From: Pedobacter ginsenosidimutans
GTDB taxonomy: Bacteria; Bacteroidota; Bacteroidia; Sphingobacteriales; Sphingobacteriaceae
Assembly (NCBI RefSeq): GCF_001442625.1
Contig: NZ_LMZQ01000003.1
Location: 1 to 64,000, forward strand
Reading direction: 5' to 3'
Length of the DNA stretch: 64,000 nucleotides
The first letter of the stretch is position 1, and the number at the start of each line of letters is the position of its first letter. The notes beneath the pieces are model-generated. The model did not search any database and was not told the DNA's origin. It was given only the letters and a program-made list of their open reading frames with translations. Shown here one piece after another: positions 8,179 to 17,930 of this stretch. The translations under genes were made by a program, and so were the position numbers.

Positions 8179-8727
8179 ATGATTATAGAAAAGTGGCAAA
8201 AGCTTGCCTCTAAATATTTAGTAAAAGAAAAGTGGGCTACCTTAAGGGTAGACGAAGTTAAACTTCCTGATGGTATTATAAAAGACGATTATTATGTTTT
8301 AGAGTACCCGAACTGGGTTAATGCGATTGCACTGACAGAAGCAGGAAAAATAATCATGGTGCGCCAGTACCGCCATGCGGCCGATATTGTTTCGCTTGAA
8401 GTTCCGGGTGGTGTAATTGATGGCGACGAAGCACCTGAGTTCGCTGTTAAACGCGAACTCTTAGAAGAAACAGGTTACAGTTTCAAAACCTGCAAACTTA
8501 TTGCCGAGCTTTATCCTAATCCGGCAACATCAAACAACAGAACCTTTACCTATTTCTTAACAGGTGGTATTAAAACGCATGAACAGCATTTAGATGAACA
8601 TGAAATATTAAATGTTGAAGAATATACTGTTGAGGAGGTAAGGCAACTGATTAAGGAAAATAAAATAGCTCAGGCATTACATGTTGCGGCCTTATTATAT
8701 GGCTTAGCTGAAGTAGAAAAACTTTAA
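8179..8727 (+). CDS. Nudix hydrolase, ADP-ribose pyrophosphatase-like
   Basis: 182 residues. A complete Nudix box is present: G-x5-E-x7-REL-x-EE-x-G, read as GVIDGDEAPEFAVKRELLEE followed by TG. The preceding VRQYRHA and the ELYPNPATSNNR segment are typical of ADP-ribose/ADP-sugar pyrophosphatases (NudF-like), which hydrolyse ADP-ribose to AMP and ribose 5-phosphate. Substrate remains inferred. A strong bidirectional terminator follows. Confidence 0.85.
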   Translation: MIIEKWQKLASKYLVKEKWATLRVDEVKLPDGIIKDDYYVLEYPNWVNAIALTEAGKIIMVRQYRHAADIVSLEVPGGVIDGDEAPEFAVKRELLEETGYSFKTCKLIAELYPNPATSNNRTFTYFLTGGIKTHEQHLDEHEILNVEEYTVEEVRQLIKENKIAQALHVAALLYGLAEVEKL

Positions 8728-8746
8728 ACTTATCTTGGTCAAAACG

Positions 8747-8782
8747 AAAAGCTCCTTAACCCAAATAAATTAAGGAGCTTTT
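8747..8782. terminator. Bidirectional intrinsic terminator
   Basis: AAAAGCTCCTTAA (8747-8759) is perfectly complementary to TTAAGGAGCTTTT (8770-8782), with a 10-nt loop and T-runs on both strands. It sits between the convergent Nudix (+) and S41 peptidase (-) genes and can serve both. Confidence 0.85.
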
Positions 8783-8785
8783 TTA

Positions 8786-9799
8786 TTAGTGAACAGTTTT
8801 GCTACCTAATACTTCGTAAGCTTTTTCGAGGTATAATTTCTTATCTTTTTCTTCGTTTCCAGTAAGCTGACCAATTTTAATGTCACCCACTAATCCTGCT
8901 CCGACGTTCACGTATTGTTTTAAATTCCTGTCGATGGTAATGCCTTCTGTTAGTACCAAAAATGCGCCATCACTAAGTTTATGTTCCTGATTTGCCGAAG
9001 TTAATCCATTTGTTTTATTCCCAATTATGGTAACATTTTTCTGTCCTACGAAAGATATAGCGGCAAATTCGGCGCTACTGGCAGTTCTTTCATTTATCAA
9101 TAACACCAGATTAGGATTCTTGATTTTTATTTTATGGGTAGTTAGTTTAAATAGATAAACAGCTTTTTTATTTTCGAATAACCTATCATCTTTAAAATTA
9201 AAAAAATTGTTTTCCCCATTTCTATCTATCCAGCCGATTACATTAGATTGATCTAGCAATGGAGCAATTGCCGCATACATTGGCGCAAACATTCCGCCTT
9301 CATTATCCCTCAGATCCAATATCCATCCTTTAGGTTTTTGAGCTGAAAGTTTTGACAGCTCTGCTCTAAAATTATTTACAAATTCGTTCCATTCATCCAT
9401 ATTATAAGAATAAAAGGCTGGTAATACGATATATGCATAACGATTTGCTAAAAATGCCGTCTTTATTTCAGGGAAGGATATTCCTGTTGCACGGTAACCT
9501 TTCACGTAAGATGCTACAGTTTCGGGCGGAAAAAACTTGGAATGCGAATCACCTAGTTTTTCCAGTACGTTTTTTATAATGGGGTAGGTTTCCCTAATAC
9601 TTTTTAACTTGCCAATCTTTTGTGCAACCTCCAGATCAATTTTATTCCAATCCATTTTGCCACTATTTATCGATCTGTTCTTTATAATCTGAAGCACATT
9701 ATCTACATAAATTTTAATGCTGTCTCTGTTTTGAGTTTGTACCACTGCGTTAACTTTAAAACCAGCCAACAGCAATAGTGATAAAAAAATCTTTTTCAT
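8786..9799 (-). CDS. S41-family peptidase, secreted
   Basis: 337 residues. Signal peptide ending near residue 18 (VNA). The S41 core is visible: GWILDLRDNEGG (substrate loop), the nucleophile region NERTASSAEFAA with the Ser of TASSAE, and the following IGNKTNGLTSAN turn. No PDZ domain is evident, so it is a minimal C-terminal-processing-protease-like enzyme, possibly a tricorn-type peptidase. Only 17 nt separate it from the larger S41 gene upstream on the same strand; the two are probably cotranscribed paralogues. Confidence 0.82.
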   Translation of the reverse strand: MKKIFLSLLLLAGFKVNAVVQTQNRDSIKIYVDNVLQIIKNRSINSGKMDWNKIDLEVAQKIGKLKSIRETYPIIKNVLEKLGDSHSKFFPPETVASYVKGYRATGISFPEIKTAFLANRYAYIVLPAFYSYNMDEWNEFVNNFRAELSKLSAQKPKGWILDLRDNEGGMFAPMYAAIAPLLDQSNVIGWIDRNGENNFFNFKDDRLFENKKAVYLFKLTTHKIKIKNPNLVLLINERTASSAEFAAISFVGQKNVTIIGNKTNGLTSANQEHKLSDGAFLVLTEGITIDRNLKQYVNVGAGLVGDIKIGQLTGNEEKDKKLYLEKAYEVLGSKTVH

Positions 9800-9816
9800 A
9801 AATATATTTTAAGGAG

Positions 9817-11592
9817 TTACTGAACTGATTTAATAGCAAATTTGAGCTGCCTATCCATATCTGAGAAGATATCTTCAATTTTTGGTTTAACTATTTTATT
9901 GATCCTCACTCCTTTTCCCTGTGCTGGCGTTCCATCTGGATAATAAATGGCATTACCTGTAAAACAGATATTGTAATTTCCGGGAATATTAATTTGCTTT
10001 TCGTCGCCATCTGCCCCCGCCGATTGCTCGCCGATGGTAATCGCCTTAGGGAATATGTGCTGCAGATTCATGCTGTACCATTCTGATGCACTTTGTGTTT
10101 GCGCATTAACAATAATGCATACTTTACCTTTATAACTGAAACCATCTGTAGTTACATTATCTGGATAGTAAGTAATTGTACCGGGGATAGCAGTAAAACT
10201 TCCAAGGTTTTGGGTATCAGCCTGAAAATACTGCGCAAAAAGGTTATTCTGTTTTGAGAATTTTTTATAAATGTAGTGAAAAACAAAACCACCCCAATGT
10301 GGATAGCCCCTCATATCGAAGATCATTCCTTTTTGTTTTGCAGCTAAGTTTAAAATAGAATCAATTTTTGTATCCAAATGATCATCGTGTACGTCATTTA
10401 ACAACTCATGTATTTTATCGATATTAAAATAAGCGATTTCATTATCTATCACCCGAAATGGCAAAATACTTTCCGCCACCTTCAATTTGGCATTCATGTA
10501 GTTGTTGATCGCCTTAATAGCTACACCATTTTTTGTAGTTACAAAAGCTACCGAAAGCACTTTTTTCTTTCCCGATGAAGAAACGGCTAAACGAAATCGC
10601 GAAGAATCACTGCTCCATATCAAATTGGTCTTGTAATTGTTCAATTTATAAACCAGGGTATTCCGGTTCGAAGCAGAAAGCAGTTCTTTGAGACCGTCGA
10701 TCAGTTTATTTACCGTTACTCCATTAACCGCTGTGATTAAATCACCAGCCTTAATGCCTGCTGCTGTACACAGGTCTGGAACAATAATTCTCTTAACCAG
10801 TATTTTGTTATCGATAATCTGGTAGTCGAAAGGAGGATAATAATTGTTTTTAAAGATCTCCCTTTTATAAGTTAGGTCATCGTAAAAGCGGTTGTAGGCA
10901 TGAGTATCGTTTAGTTTGGCCACAATTTTAAGAAGCAGCACTTCATAATCCATACGGGAAACACAGTTTTTAAACAGCAGGATATTATTCTTCACTGTTT
11001 GATCCCAGCCTTCATCCATTAAACCTTTATGTGGATAGAGATAATCGATTACGCCTTGTAGCCTGGCCAACGCTAATAGCCTCATGCCCAAAGGCAGGTT
11101 TATTGAATCCGGGAATTTGTATTTCCGCTCATTAGGGATTTCTGAGGCGTAGTTAAGGGTTGGCACATAATATTTCCCAACGGTATCGCGGTGCGTGTAA
11201 ACATCCAATAGTTCATTTTTCAGTTCAGCATTGATCAACGCATTCTTCAGGTACCATTTATGTAACGGATTAACTTCCAAAACAGTTAGATTAGTATTTT
11301 TCAGATCCTTTTTATTAGTACCGAGATCAGTAATAATCATCCGCATCAAAAATGTATTCAGCTCAGTCTTACTACTAATATTATCCAACAGGCTCTGGTT
11401 TTTCATAAAAACAGCATCTGCATCCTTTTTTCCACTTGCAAATTGTGGATGATAATATTTCAGGAAATTCCATGTTTTAAAAAAGAGAAAGTATTTCTCG
11501 GTTTCATTTATGGGTTGTGCACTAGCATGATAAAAAGCACACATTAGCAATAAGGTATAAAAACAGCGTGTTAGTTTAAATAGATTTCTCAT
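9817..11592 (-). CDS. S41-family peptidase with PDZ domain, secreted
   Basis: 591 residues. Signal peptide to about residue 25 (ASA). The N-terminal 220 residues are helical and family-specific (KTWNFLKYYHPQFASGKKD is typical of Bacteroidota S41 proteins). A PDZ-like segment follows around 255-300 (AAGIKAGDLITAVNGVTV). The S41 catalytic domain has MIFDMRGYP, the nucleophile Ser in NAQTQSASEWY, and GEQSAGADGD. Located upstream of the smaller S41 gene; divergent from the histidine kinase gene. Confidence 0.85.
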   Translation of the reverse strand: MRNLFKLTRCFYTLLLMCAFYHASAQPINETEKYFLFFKTWNFLKYYHPQFASGKKDADAVFMKNQSLLDNISSKTELNTFLMRMIITDLGTNKKDLKNTNLTVLEVNPLHKWYLKNALINAELKNELLDVYTHRDTVGKYYVPTLNYASEIPNERKYKFPDSINLPLGMRLLALARLQGVIDYLYPHKGLMDEGWDQTVKNNILLFKNCVSRMDYEVLLLKIVAKLNDTHAYNRFYDDLTYKREIFKNNYYPPFDYQIIDNKILVKRIIVPDLCTAAGIKAGDLITAVNGVTVNKLIDGLKELLSASNRNTLVYKLNNYKTNLIWSSDSSRFRLAVSSSGKKKVLSVAFVTTKNGVAIKAINNYMNAKLKVAESILPFRVIDNEIAYFNIDKIHELLNDVHDDHLDTKIDSILNLAAKQKGMIFDMRGYPHWGGFVFHYIYKKFSKQNNLFAQYFQADTQNLGSFTAIPGTITYYPDNVTTDGFSYKGKVCIIVNAQTQSASEWYSMNLQHIFPKAITIGEQSAGADGDEKQINIPGNYNICFTGNAIYYPDGTPAQGKGVRINKIVKPKIEDIFSDMDRQLKFAIKSVQ

Positions 11593-11805
11593 TCCCTGAT
11601 GATTTAATTTTCTCCAAAATTGACACGAAAAGAAAATAATAAAGGATGTAATTGATCAAACCCAAAATTTCATTGCTGAATAGCCTTTTTAGTCCAAAAA
11701 AGGGTAAAACATGATAATTCCGGCCTTGGTGTATAAAATTCAGGGTTTTATACTTTTTAAAGTGCTCTTATAAGGTGATTATAGTATTTTTAGCAAATTT
11801 CGGAA

Positions 11806-12849
11806 ATGAAGAAAGCGTATTTTATATACCTACACATTGGCTATTGGCTAATTTTATGGCTAAAAGAGTTTTTATTTGGTTTTCAAACCTACAATCTTAA
11901 CGATTTAAGTTTTGCAACCATTGTATCAACTTTAAGCGTTAAGCTTATTGTGCTTTTTTTTCCGGTATGCATTTTCTACGCTAATTTTTTAGTATTGGTA
12001 CCAAAACTGGTCAGGACAAAAAAAATTATACTTTACATAGCAGTACTTTTTATTCTTTTCTCCTTGCTGGCTCCTATCCACAAATATGTGTATGCAACGC
12101 TGCTCCCACTAAAATTCGGTTGGTACTCTTATGTATATATAGATAAGCTGAATTTTTGGTTATCATTCCAAACTTTACTGTTTGAAAACTATGTGTACAT
12201 TTTCTTCAGCATAGCTATAAGTTATGTTGGCGAATATTTTGAAACACAGAAAAAACAACAGGAACTGGAGAAAGAACAAGCCATAACAGAATTGGCTTAC
12301 TTAAAATCGCAGATTAACCCGCATTTTTTATTTAATACCCTGAACGATATTTATTCATTAACCTACCAAAAAGCAGAGATGGCACCCGAAGCGGTATTAA
12401 AATTATCGGAACTGCTAAGGTACATGCTTAAAGAGAGCAACGATAGATTTGCTTCGGTTGAAAGGGAAATCAACTACCTGAAAAATGTGGTAGAATTATT
12501 TGAAATAGGGCAAAAAGGTAGCGCCTATATCGATCTCGAAATTAATGGGAATTATAAAAATAGGAAGATTGCGCCACTGATATTGATTAATTTTATAGAG
12601 AATGCTTTTAAACACGGAATTGTAAATGACCCTAATAACCCTGTAAGGATTAAACTTTATATCAATGAAAGCGATTTTGATTTTGAGGTTTTTAATAAAA
12701 AGAATAAGGATTACAAAGATAAAACCGGTGGTATAGGACTGACCAACGTACAGAGAAGGTTGGCACTGATTTACCCCGATCGGCATAAGCTCGAAATTAT
12801 TGATGAAAATGATACTTTTACCGTTCACCTGAATATAGAAAACATATGA
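11806..12849 (+). CDS. LytS/YehU-type sensor histidine kinase
   Basis: 347 residues. Four membrane helices occupy residues 1-150. The His_kinase domain follows, with the phosphoacceptor His173 in SQINPHFLFNTLNDIYS, then an ATPase region with NFIENAFKHGI (N box) and GGIGLTNVQRRL (G box). Autophosphorylates and passes phosphate to the partner regulator, whose start overlaps this stop by 4 nt (ATGA). The stimulus is unknown. A 7-bp dyad, TATAAAA/TTTTATA, lies upstream at about 11731-11751. Confidence 0.9.
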   Translation: MKKAYFIYLHIGYWLILWLKEFLFGFQTYNLNDLSFATIVSTLSVKLIVLFFPVCIFYANFLVLVPKLVRTKKIILYIAVLFILFSLLAPIHKYVYATLLPLKFGWYSYVYIDKLNFWLSFQTLLFENYVYIFFSIAISYVGEYFETQKKQQELEKEQAITELAYLKSQINPHFLFNTLNDIYSLTYQKAEMAPEAVLKLSELLRYMLKESNDRFASVEREINYLKNVVELFEIGQKGSAYIDLEINGNYKNRKIAPLILINFIENAFKHGIVNDPNNPVRIKLYINESDFDFEVFNKKNKDYKDKTGGIGLTNVQRRLALIYPDRHKLEIIDENDTFTVHLNIENI

Positions 12850-13565
12850 TCCGTTGTGTAGTTGTGGATGATAAGCCGCTTGCTATCGATATCCTGAATG
12901 ATTATATCAGTAAAATTCCAGACCTAACGCTTGCTTTTAGCAGTACCAACCCATTAGAGGCTTTAGAATATGTGATGAAAAATGATGTAGAACTCGTTTT
13001 TCTGGATATACAGATGCCGCAGCTCAATGGTGTACAGTTCATGAAAATTGTGAACGAAAAATGCCTGATTATCCTGACTACGGCTTATGCAGAATATGCG
13101 TTGGACGGTTTTGAAAACAATGCGGTTGATTATCTCCTTAAGCCGGTATCTTTTGAGCGCTTTTATAAAGCTGCACAAAAAGTTGTGCGCCATTTCAGTT
13201 TAGCAGCGCCAGCGCAAGCAAGCAACGCTTATCAACCTGCAGAATCCGAAAATGACTTCATCTTTGTAAAAACTGAATATAAATTGATCAGAATCAACAC
13301 AGATGATATCCTTTTCGTAGAAGGCATGCAAAATTATGTAGCTATCCAGACCAAAACAGATAAAATCCTATCGCTTCAAAGTATAAAGAAAACTGAAGAA
13401 CAGCTCCCCAAAAAGCAATTCATCAGGGTACATAGATCTTTCATTGTTGCGGTAAAAAAGATAAATAGTATCGAAAGAGCCAGGATATATATTGGCGATG
13501 CTGTTATTCCTTTTGGCGATTTGTACAAAGAAGATTTTTATAAACTGATAGAGGGCAAAAAGTAA
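12846..13565 (+). CDS. LytTR-family response regulator
   Basis: 239 residues. The receiver domain spans 1-120, with acidic residues VVDD at 8-9 and the phosphoacceptor Asp54 in VFLDIQMPQ, and Lys in YLLKPVSFERF. A LytTR DNA-binding domain covers about 140-237: EGMQNYVAIQT, and FIRVHRSFIVAVKKI. Partner of the kinase just upstream. Its targets are not visible, though the divergent S41 peptidase pair is a natural candidate by proximity. Confidence 0.92.
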   Translation: MIRCVVVDDKPLAIDILNDYISKIPDLTLAFSSTNPLEALEYVMKNDVELVFLDIQMPQLNGVQFMKIVNEKCLIILTTAYAEYALDGFENNAVDYLLKPVSFERFYKAAQKVVRHFSLAAPAQASNAYQPAESENDFIFVKTEYKLIRINTDDILFVEGMQNYVAIQTKTDKILSLQSIKKTEEQLPKKQFIRVHRSFIVAVKKINSIERARIYIGDAVIPFGDLYKEDFYKLIEGKK

Positions 13566-13591
13566 AGGCCAGATAAAATACCTGGCCTTTA
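13563..13591 (+). terminator. Intrinsic terminator after the LytTR regulator
   Basis: TAAAGGCCAG (13563-13572) pairs perfectly with CTGGCCTTTA (13582-13591) around a 9-nt loop. The stem begins within the stop codon of the regulator. The T-run is short, so efficiency is uncertain. Confidence 0.6.
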
Positions 13592-13668
13592 CTGTTAACG
13601 CATAAACTTTTGAACATAAACGAAAGATTTTATTTAAACCCTTCTATCTTTCCGTTCCTGAACTTAGT

Positions 13669-15099
13669 CTAGCTCATTTTTAATTTCTTTTGGATATCGT
13701 GTACGTAAGCTTTAAACTTTTTATCAGTATCAATTAAATCTTCTACTGTTTGGCAAGCATAAATTACGGTACTGTGATCGCGGCCGCCGAAGAAAGCACC
13801 AATCGTTTTCAAAGATGATTTAGTATGGCTTTTAGAAAGGTACATCGAAATCTGACGTGCCTGAACAATTTCACGTTTACGCGTTTGCGATTTAACCATA
13901 TCAACTGGAACCTCGAAATACTCACAAACCAATTTCTGGATATATTCCATTGAAATTTCTTTAGAAGTATTTTTAATAAAGTTCTTCAGCATTTGCTTAG
14001 CAAGCGCTAAATCGATTTCTTTTTTATTCAAAGTGGCCTGTGCCAGAAGAGATACCATAGCGCCCTCTAATTCACGCACATTGTTATCAATGTTGTGTGC
14101 CACATATTCTACCACCTCGCCTGGTAACTCAATACCATCAGCATACATTTTCTTTCTTAAAATAGCAATACGCGTTTCCAGATCAGGGATCTGTAGATCT
14201 GCAGATAAACCCCATTTAAAACGGCTTAACAAACGCTCTTCCAAACCAGCTAAATCTTTTGGTGCTTTATCAGATGTTAAGATTACCTGTTTGCCCGACT
14301 GGTGTAGGTGGTTAAAGATATGGAAGAAAATATCCTGTGTTTTTTCCTTACCAGCAAAGTTGTGTACATCATCCATAATGATCACATCCATTGCCTGATA
14401 AAAGTTAACGAAATCGTTAATGGTGTTGTTTTTCAATGAATCTACAAACTGCTGGCAGAACTTCTCACAGCTTACATAGATCACCAACTTATCTGGCATG
14501 CTGCGTTTAATCTCGTTACCGATCGCTTGCGCCAAGTGTGTTTTACCCAAACCTACTCCACCGTAAATCATTAAAGGGTTAAAAGATGTGCCTCCTGGTT
14601 TAGCAGCTACAGCGTAACCTGCAGAACGCGCCAAGCGGTTGCAATCTCCCTCAATATAATTTTCGAAAGTATAGTTAGAGTTTAATTGTGGATCAACATT
14701 TAATTTTTTTAATCCAGGGATAATAAAAGGGTTTTTAATATCCTTATTAATGGAAACCGGAATCGGCATCGATTGTACCTTTGCCTCCGCTCCATTTCCA
14801 TTTGAGGGCATATTGGTAGTATAAGGATTACCGCTGTTTGATGATTTATCTACAACGATGTTATATTCCAACCTGCCATCCTCTCCAAGTTGTTTTTTTA
14901 CAGTCTTGCGCAGCAAGCCCACATAATGTTCTTCAAGCCATTCGTAAAAGAACAAACTTGGCACCTGTATAGTTAAAACCTTACCTTCCAATTTAAGGGC
15001 TGTTATTGGCTCGAACCAAGTTTTGAAACTTTGACTCGGAATGTTATCCTTAATAATTTGAAGACAGTTCTTCCATACTTCTGTACAAGTTTTTTCCAT
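13669..15099 (-). CDS. dnaA: Chromosomal replication initiator DnaA
   Basis: 476 residues, normal length. Domain I is at the N-terminus (CTEVWKNCLQIIKDNI, SQSFKTWFEPI). The AAA+ domain has Walker A GGVGLGKTHLAQAI, Walker B IIMDDVHNF, and the sensor-2/arginine-finger region LLSRFKWGL. Domain IV carries the DnaA signature GAFFGGRDHSTVIYACQ for DnaA-box binding. Unlike many bacteria, dnaN is not adjacent. The upstream 550 nt contain clustered DnaA-box-like sites, consistent with autoregulation and/or the origin. Confidence 0.97.
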   Translation of the reverse strand: MEKTCTEVWKNCLQIIKDNIPSQSFKTWFEPITALKLEGKVLTIQVPSLFFYEWLEEHYVGLLRKTVKKQLGEDGRLEYNIVVDKSSNSGNPYTTNMPSNGNGAEAKVQSMPIPVSINKDIKNPFIIPGLKKLNVDPQLNSNYTFENYIEGDCNRLARSAGYAVAAKPGGTSFNPLMIYGGVGLGKTHLAQAIGNEIKRSMPDKLVIYVSCEKFCQQFVDSLKNNTINDFVNFYQAMDVIIMDDVHNFAGKEKTQDIFFHIFNHLHQSGKQVILTSDKAPKDLAGLEERLLSRFKWGLSADLQIPDLETRIAILRKKMYADGIELPGEVVEYVAHNIDNNVRELEGAMVSLLAQATLNKKEIDLALAKQMLKNFIKNTSKEISMEYIQKLVCEYFEVPVDMVKSQTRKREIVQARQISMYLSKSHTKSSLKTIGAFFGGRDHSTVIYACQTVEDLIDTDKKFKAYVHDIQKKLKMS

Positions 15100-15651
15100 T
15101 GCGATTTCTATAATTTATTGGTTTACAGTGCCTATTCGAATTAAAGGGATGGTCCGTTTAGGGACTACGAATATTGAGAAAATTATCAACATTTTAAACA
15201 AAAATTTCAAATAAATCGTAACATACTGATAAGGAATATAGTAGCCCGCTTAACCTCAATTTTTTATGTTGATAACTATTTATTAACACTGGTTATCCAC
15301 ATTAACCATTACTTAACATTAAAATACCCTCATCACATCGAATTGCTGTTGAAAAAGCAAAATCTAAGCCATTTTAAGTACTAGTTAAGCGTTTTAGTTT
15401 TTTTAAATCTCGAATAAACTGAAAATCAAAGCCATAAGATAAATAAATTAATATTAATTTAAGCCGATCGTTTAAATTGATTTTGTATTATTTCATTATG
15501 CCTTGTTTTTGTATGAATTTCACGACACTTTAGCTTATTATTTTAAGATCAATGAACGAAGTATCTGTTCATTTTATCATCGTTTCATTAAAAGCAAAAT
15601 ACTTTTAATTTTAATCTGGAATAAATCACAGAATCAGGGTGCTTAAGTTTC
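15100..15651. other. Candidate oriC / dnaA upstream region
   Basis: This 552-nt gene-free stretch is very AT-rich. DnaA-box-like 9-mers are TTATCAACA (15183-15191), TGTTGATAA, i.e. the same box reversed (15267-15275), TTATTAACA (15280-15288) and a consensus TTATCCACA (15293-15301). The last three start exactly 13 nt apart. Beyond them is a 200-nt AT-rich tract with a 16-bp perfect palindrome AAATTAATATTAATTT at 15445-15460. Such a layout, beside dnaA, fits an origin with its unwinding element, but dnaA autoregulation alone could also explain the boxes. Confidence 0.5.
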
Positions 15652-17199
15652 TTAGTAAACTCCAAAAGTACCCCTAAACACATCTGCAATTTCGCCAAGT
15701 GTAGCATACTTTTCAACAGCATCTATAATCAATGGCATCAAATTTTCTTCACCTTTAGCAGCTTCACGCAACCTTTGCAATGCTTTTTCTACATCATCAC
15801 GATCGCGCGTAGCTTTTAAAGCTTCCAGTTTTTCTGTTTGCAGTTTGCGGATTGAATCATCAATATTAAAAACCTCTGTCAAGCCATCTTCCTCCTGGGT
15901 AAATTTATTTACACCTACCGAGATCCTTTCGCCATTTTCGATTTCTTTCTGATATTGGTAAGCTGCATCAGCAATCTCATTTTGCATATAGTTGCTTTCG
16001 ATGGCATTAACCGAGCCGCCCATTACATCTATGCGGTCGATATAAGCCCAGGCAGCAGCCTCTACTTCATCAGTTAAGCTTTCCACAAAGAACGACCCCG
16101 CCAATGGATCTACGGTGTCGGTAACGCCGCTCTCGAAGGCAATGATCTGCTGGGTACGCAAAGCAATTTTTGCAGCCGATTCGGTTGGAAGCGAAAGCGC
16201 TTCATCATAACCATTGGTATGTAAGGATTGGGTTCCGCCAAGAACTGCAGCCATAGCCTGATTGCTTACCCTGATTACATTGTTTAATGGTTGTTGCGCC
16301 GTTAAGGTTGAGCCTCCGGTTTGGGTATGAAACCTTAACATCTGCGCTTTTTCGTCTGTGGCACCCAAATCTTTGGTAATTTTCGCCCACATCCGCCTTG
16401 CAGCCCTAAATTTAGCTATTTCTTCAAAGAAATTATTGTGACAATTGAAGAAGAACGATAACCGTTTCGCAAACACATTAATATCTAAACCTTTATCCAG
16501 CGCTGCTTTTAGGTAGGTTTTACCGTTAGCCAATGTAAAAGCAAGTTCTTGCACAGCGGTTGATCCAGCTTCACGAATATGATAGCCTGATATAGAAATG
16601 GTATTCCACTTCGGCACTTCTTTGCTACAAAACTCAAAAATATCGGTAATTAAACGCATCGATTGTTTTGGCGGATAGATATATGTGCCTCTTGCTGCAT
16701 ATTCTTTTAAAATATCATTCTGTATCGTCCCCGAAATCTGTTTTAAATCTGCACCTTGTTTTTTAGCCAGCGCAATATACATGGCCAGTAAAATTGAAGC
16801 CGTTGCATTGATCGTCATCGAAGTAGTAATGTCTTTCAGCTCAATACCATCAAATAAAATTTCAATATCCTTTAACGAATCGATAGCTACCCCCACCTTA
16901 CCCACCTCTCCATCGGCCATTTCATGATCAGAATCGTAACCGATCTGTGTTGGAAGATCAAAAGCAACAGATAAGCCCGTTGTTCCCTGAGCCAATAAAT
17001 AATGATAACGCTTGTTTGATTCTTCAGCGGTCGAAAAACCAGCATACTGCCTCATCGTCCACAAGCGACCGCGGTACATATCCTTCTGGATTCCCCTGGT
17101 AAAAGGAAATTCTCCAGGCAACTCTTCCATTGGCCTCGCTTCGGTATACAGCGCTTTTATTTCAATACCTGAAGTGGTGGTATATTTTTTCTCGCTCAT
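15652..17199 (-). CDS. Methylmalonyl-CoA mutase, catalytic (large) subunit without B12 domain
   Basis: 515 residues, i.e. only the acyl-CoA-binding TIM-barrel portion. The substrate motif [17 protein letters not shown] keeps the Tyr that distinguishes methylmalonyl- from isobutyryl-CoA mutases, and the Arg in [12 protein letters not shown] is also retained, favouring succinyl-CoA/methylmalonyl-CoA interconversion. Other hallmarks are [31 protein letters not shown] and the C-terminal FRGTFGVY. The cobalamin-binding domain is missing, so a separate small subunit encoded elsewhere is required. Nothing of that kind is adjacent. Confidence 0.88.
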   Translation of the reverse strand: MSEKKYTTTSGIEIKALYTEARPMEELPGEFPFTRGIQKDMYRGRLWTMRQYAGFSTAEESNKRYHYLLAQGTTGLSVAFDLPTQIGYDSDHEMADGEVGKVGVAIDSLKDIEILFDGIELKDITTSMTINATASILLAMYIALAKKQGADLKQISGTIQNDILKEYAARGTYIYPPKQSMRLITDIFEFCSKEVPKWNTISISGYHIREAGSTAVQELAFTLANGKTYLKAALDKGLDINVFAKRLSFFFNCHNNFFEEIAKFRAARRMWAKITKDLGATDEKAQMLRFHTQTGGSTLTAQQPLNNVIRVSNQAMAAVLGGTQSLHTNGYDEALSLPTESAAKIALRTQQIIAFESGVTDTVDPLAGSFFVESLTDEVEAAAWAYIDRIDVMGGSVNAIESNYMQNEIADAAYQYQKEIENGERISVGVNKFTQEEDGLTEVFNIDDSIRKLQTEKLEALKATRDRDDVEKALQRLREAAKGEENLMPLIIDAVEKYATLGEIADVFRGTFGVY

Positions 17200-17307
17200 A
17201 ATTGGTTAGTTTATTCGTTCAATGGTCATTGGTTCATTGGTCAAGCCGAGTTGGCTAATTGCGCATATTTTGCAGATCAATCTAAAACAGTTAACCAATT
17301 AACCACA

Positions 17308-17838
17308 TCAAAAAAGTTGGTGAATATCCTTTTTGATCAGTTCGATGGTTAAATCGTAAGGATTTTCATCAATACTGGCCATGTGCTGTAAAATTGCTTT
17401 ACTCAACTCAATTCCATTTGCATCAGGAGGTAAACCTTGTACTGCATTGTTAATCATGGCAATAGTATCGTCTTTTAATTTACGGACCACACCCCAGGTT
17501 ACGCTATCTACATACAACTGTTGGGTAATATTATGTTGGTACTCTGAGCGGACTTCATTTAAAACACCAGCTTGCAGCGTAGCAATGGCAATTCCTTGCT
17601 GATGCAGGCGAACAAGCAAATTTGCAGGGTTAATACGATCGATAAATATAATTAAACGCTCGTGTGCCTGTAAGCGCAAAGGCAAAATATGTGCCCGGCT
17701 TTCTTTGTTCAGCTCGATGGTTTTTAAGTTAAAGAAACGCTGGATATCGTTCTTTAAAATATAATAAACAGCCATTAGTGCAATGAAAATGCCTGCAAAT
17801 AAGATCACTATATCAACTAAAATTTGTTGGGTATTCAT
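17308..17838 (-). CDS. Conserved membrane-anchored protein of unknown function
   Basis: 176 residues. One N-terminal transmembrane helix (about residues 8-28, VDIVILFAGIFIALMAVYYIL) is followed by a soluble helical domain. The latter contains LPLRLQAHERLIIFIDRINP and HNITQQLYVDSVTWGVVRKLKD, which look conserved in style, but I do not recognise a named family. Located 108 nt downstream of the mutase's start on the opposite side of its promoter region, same strand. No function proposed. Confidence 0.7.
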   Translation of the reverse strand: MNTQQILVDIVILFAGIFIALMAVYYILKNDIQRFFNLKTIELNKESRAHILPLRLQAHERLIIFIDRINPANLLVRLHQQGIAIATLQAGVLNEVRSEYQHNITQQLYVDSVTWGVVRKLKDDTIAMINNAVQGLPPDANGIELSKAILQHMASIDENPYDLTIELIKKDIHQLF

Positions 17839-17900
17839 AAGTATTGTTTAATTACGGTAATATTAACGGACCGTTAAAAGCAAAAATGTGCATTATTATT

Positions 17901-17908
17901 TATATTTG
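17901..17908 (+). promoter_or_regulatory. -7 promoter element for the IscA-type gene
   Basis: TATATTTG matches TAnnTTTG, 22 nt before the start codon, giving a leader of about 15 nt. No good -33 TTTG is seen at the proper spacing. Confidence 0.4.
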
Positions 17909-17930
17909 TAACAGATAAAATTTAAATAAC

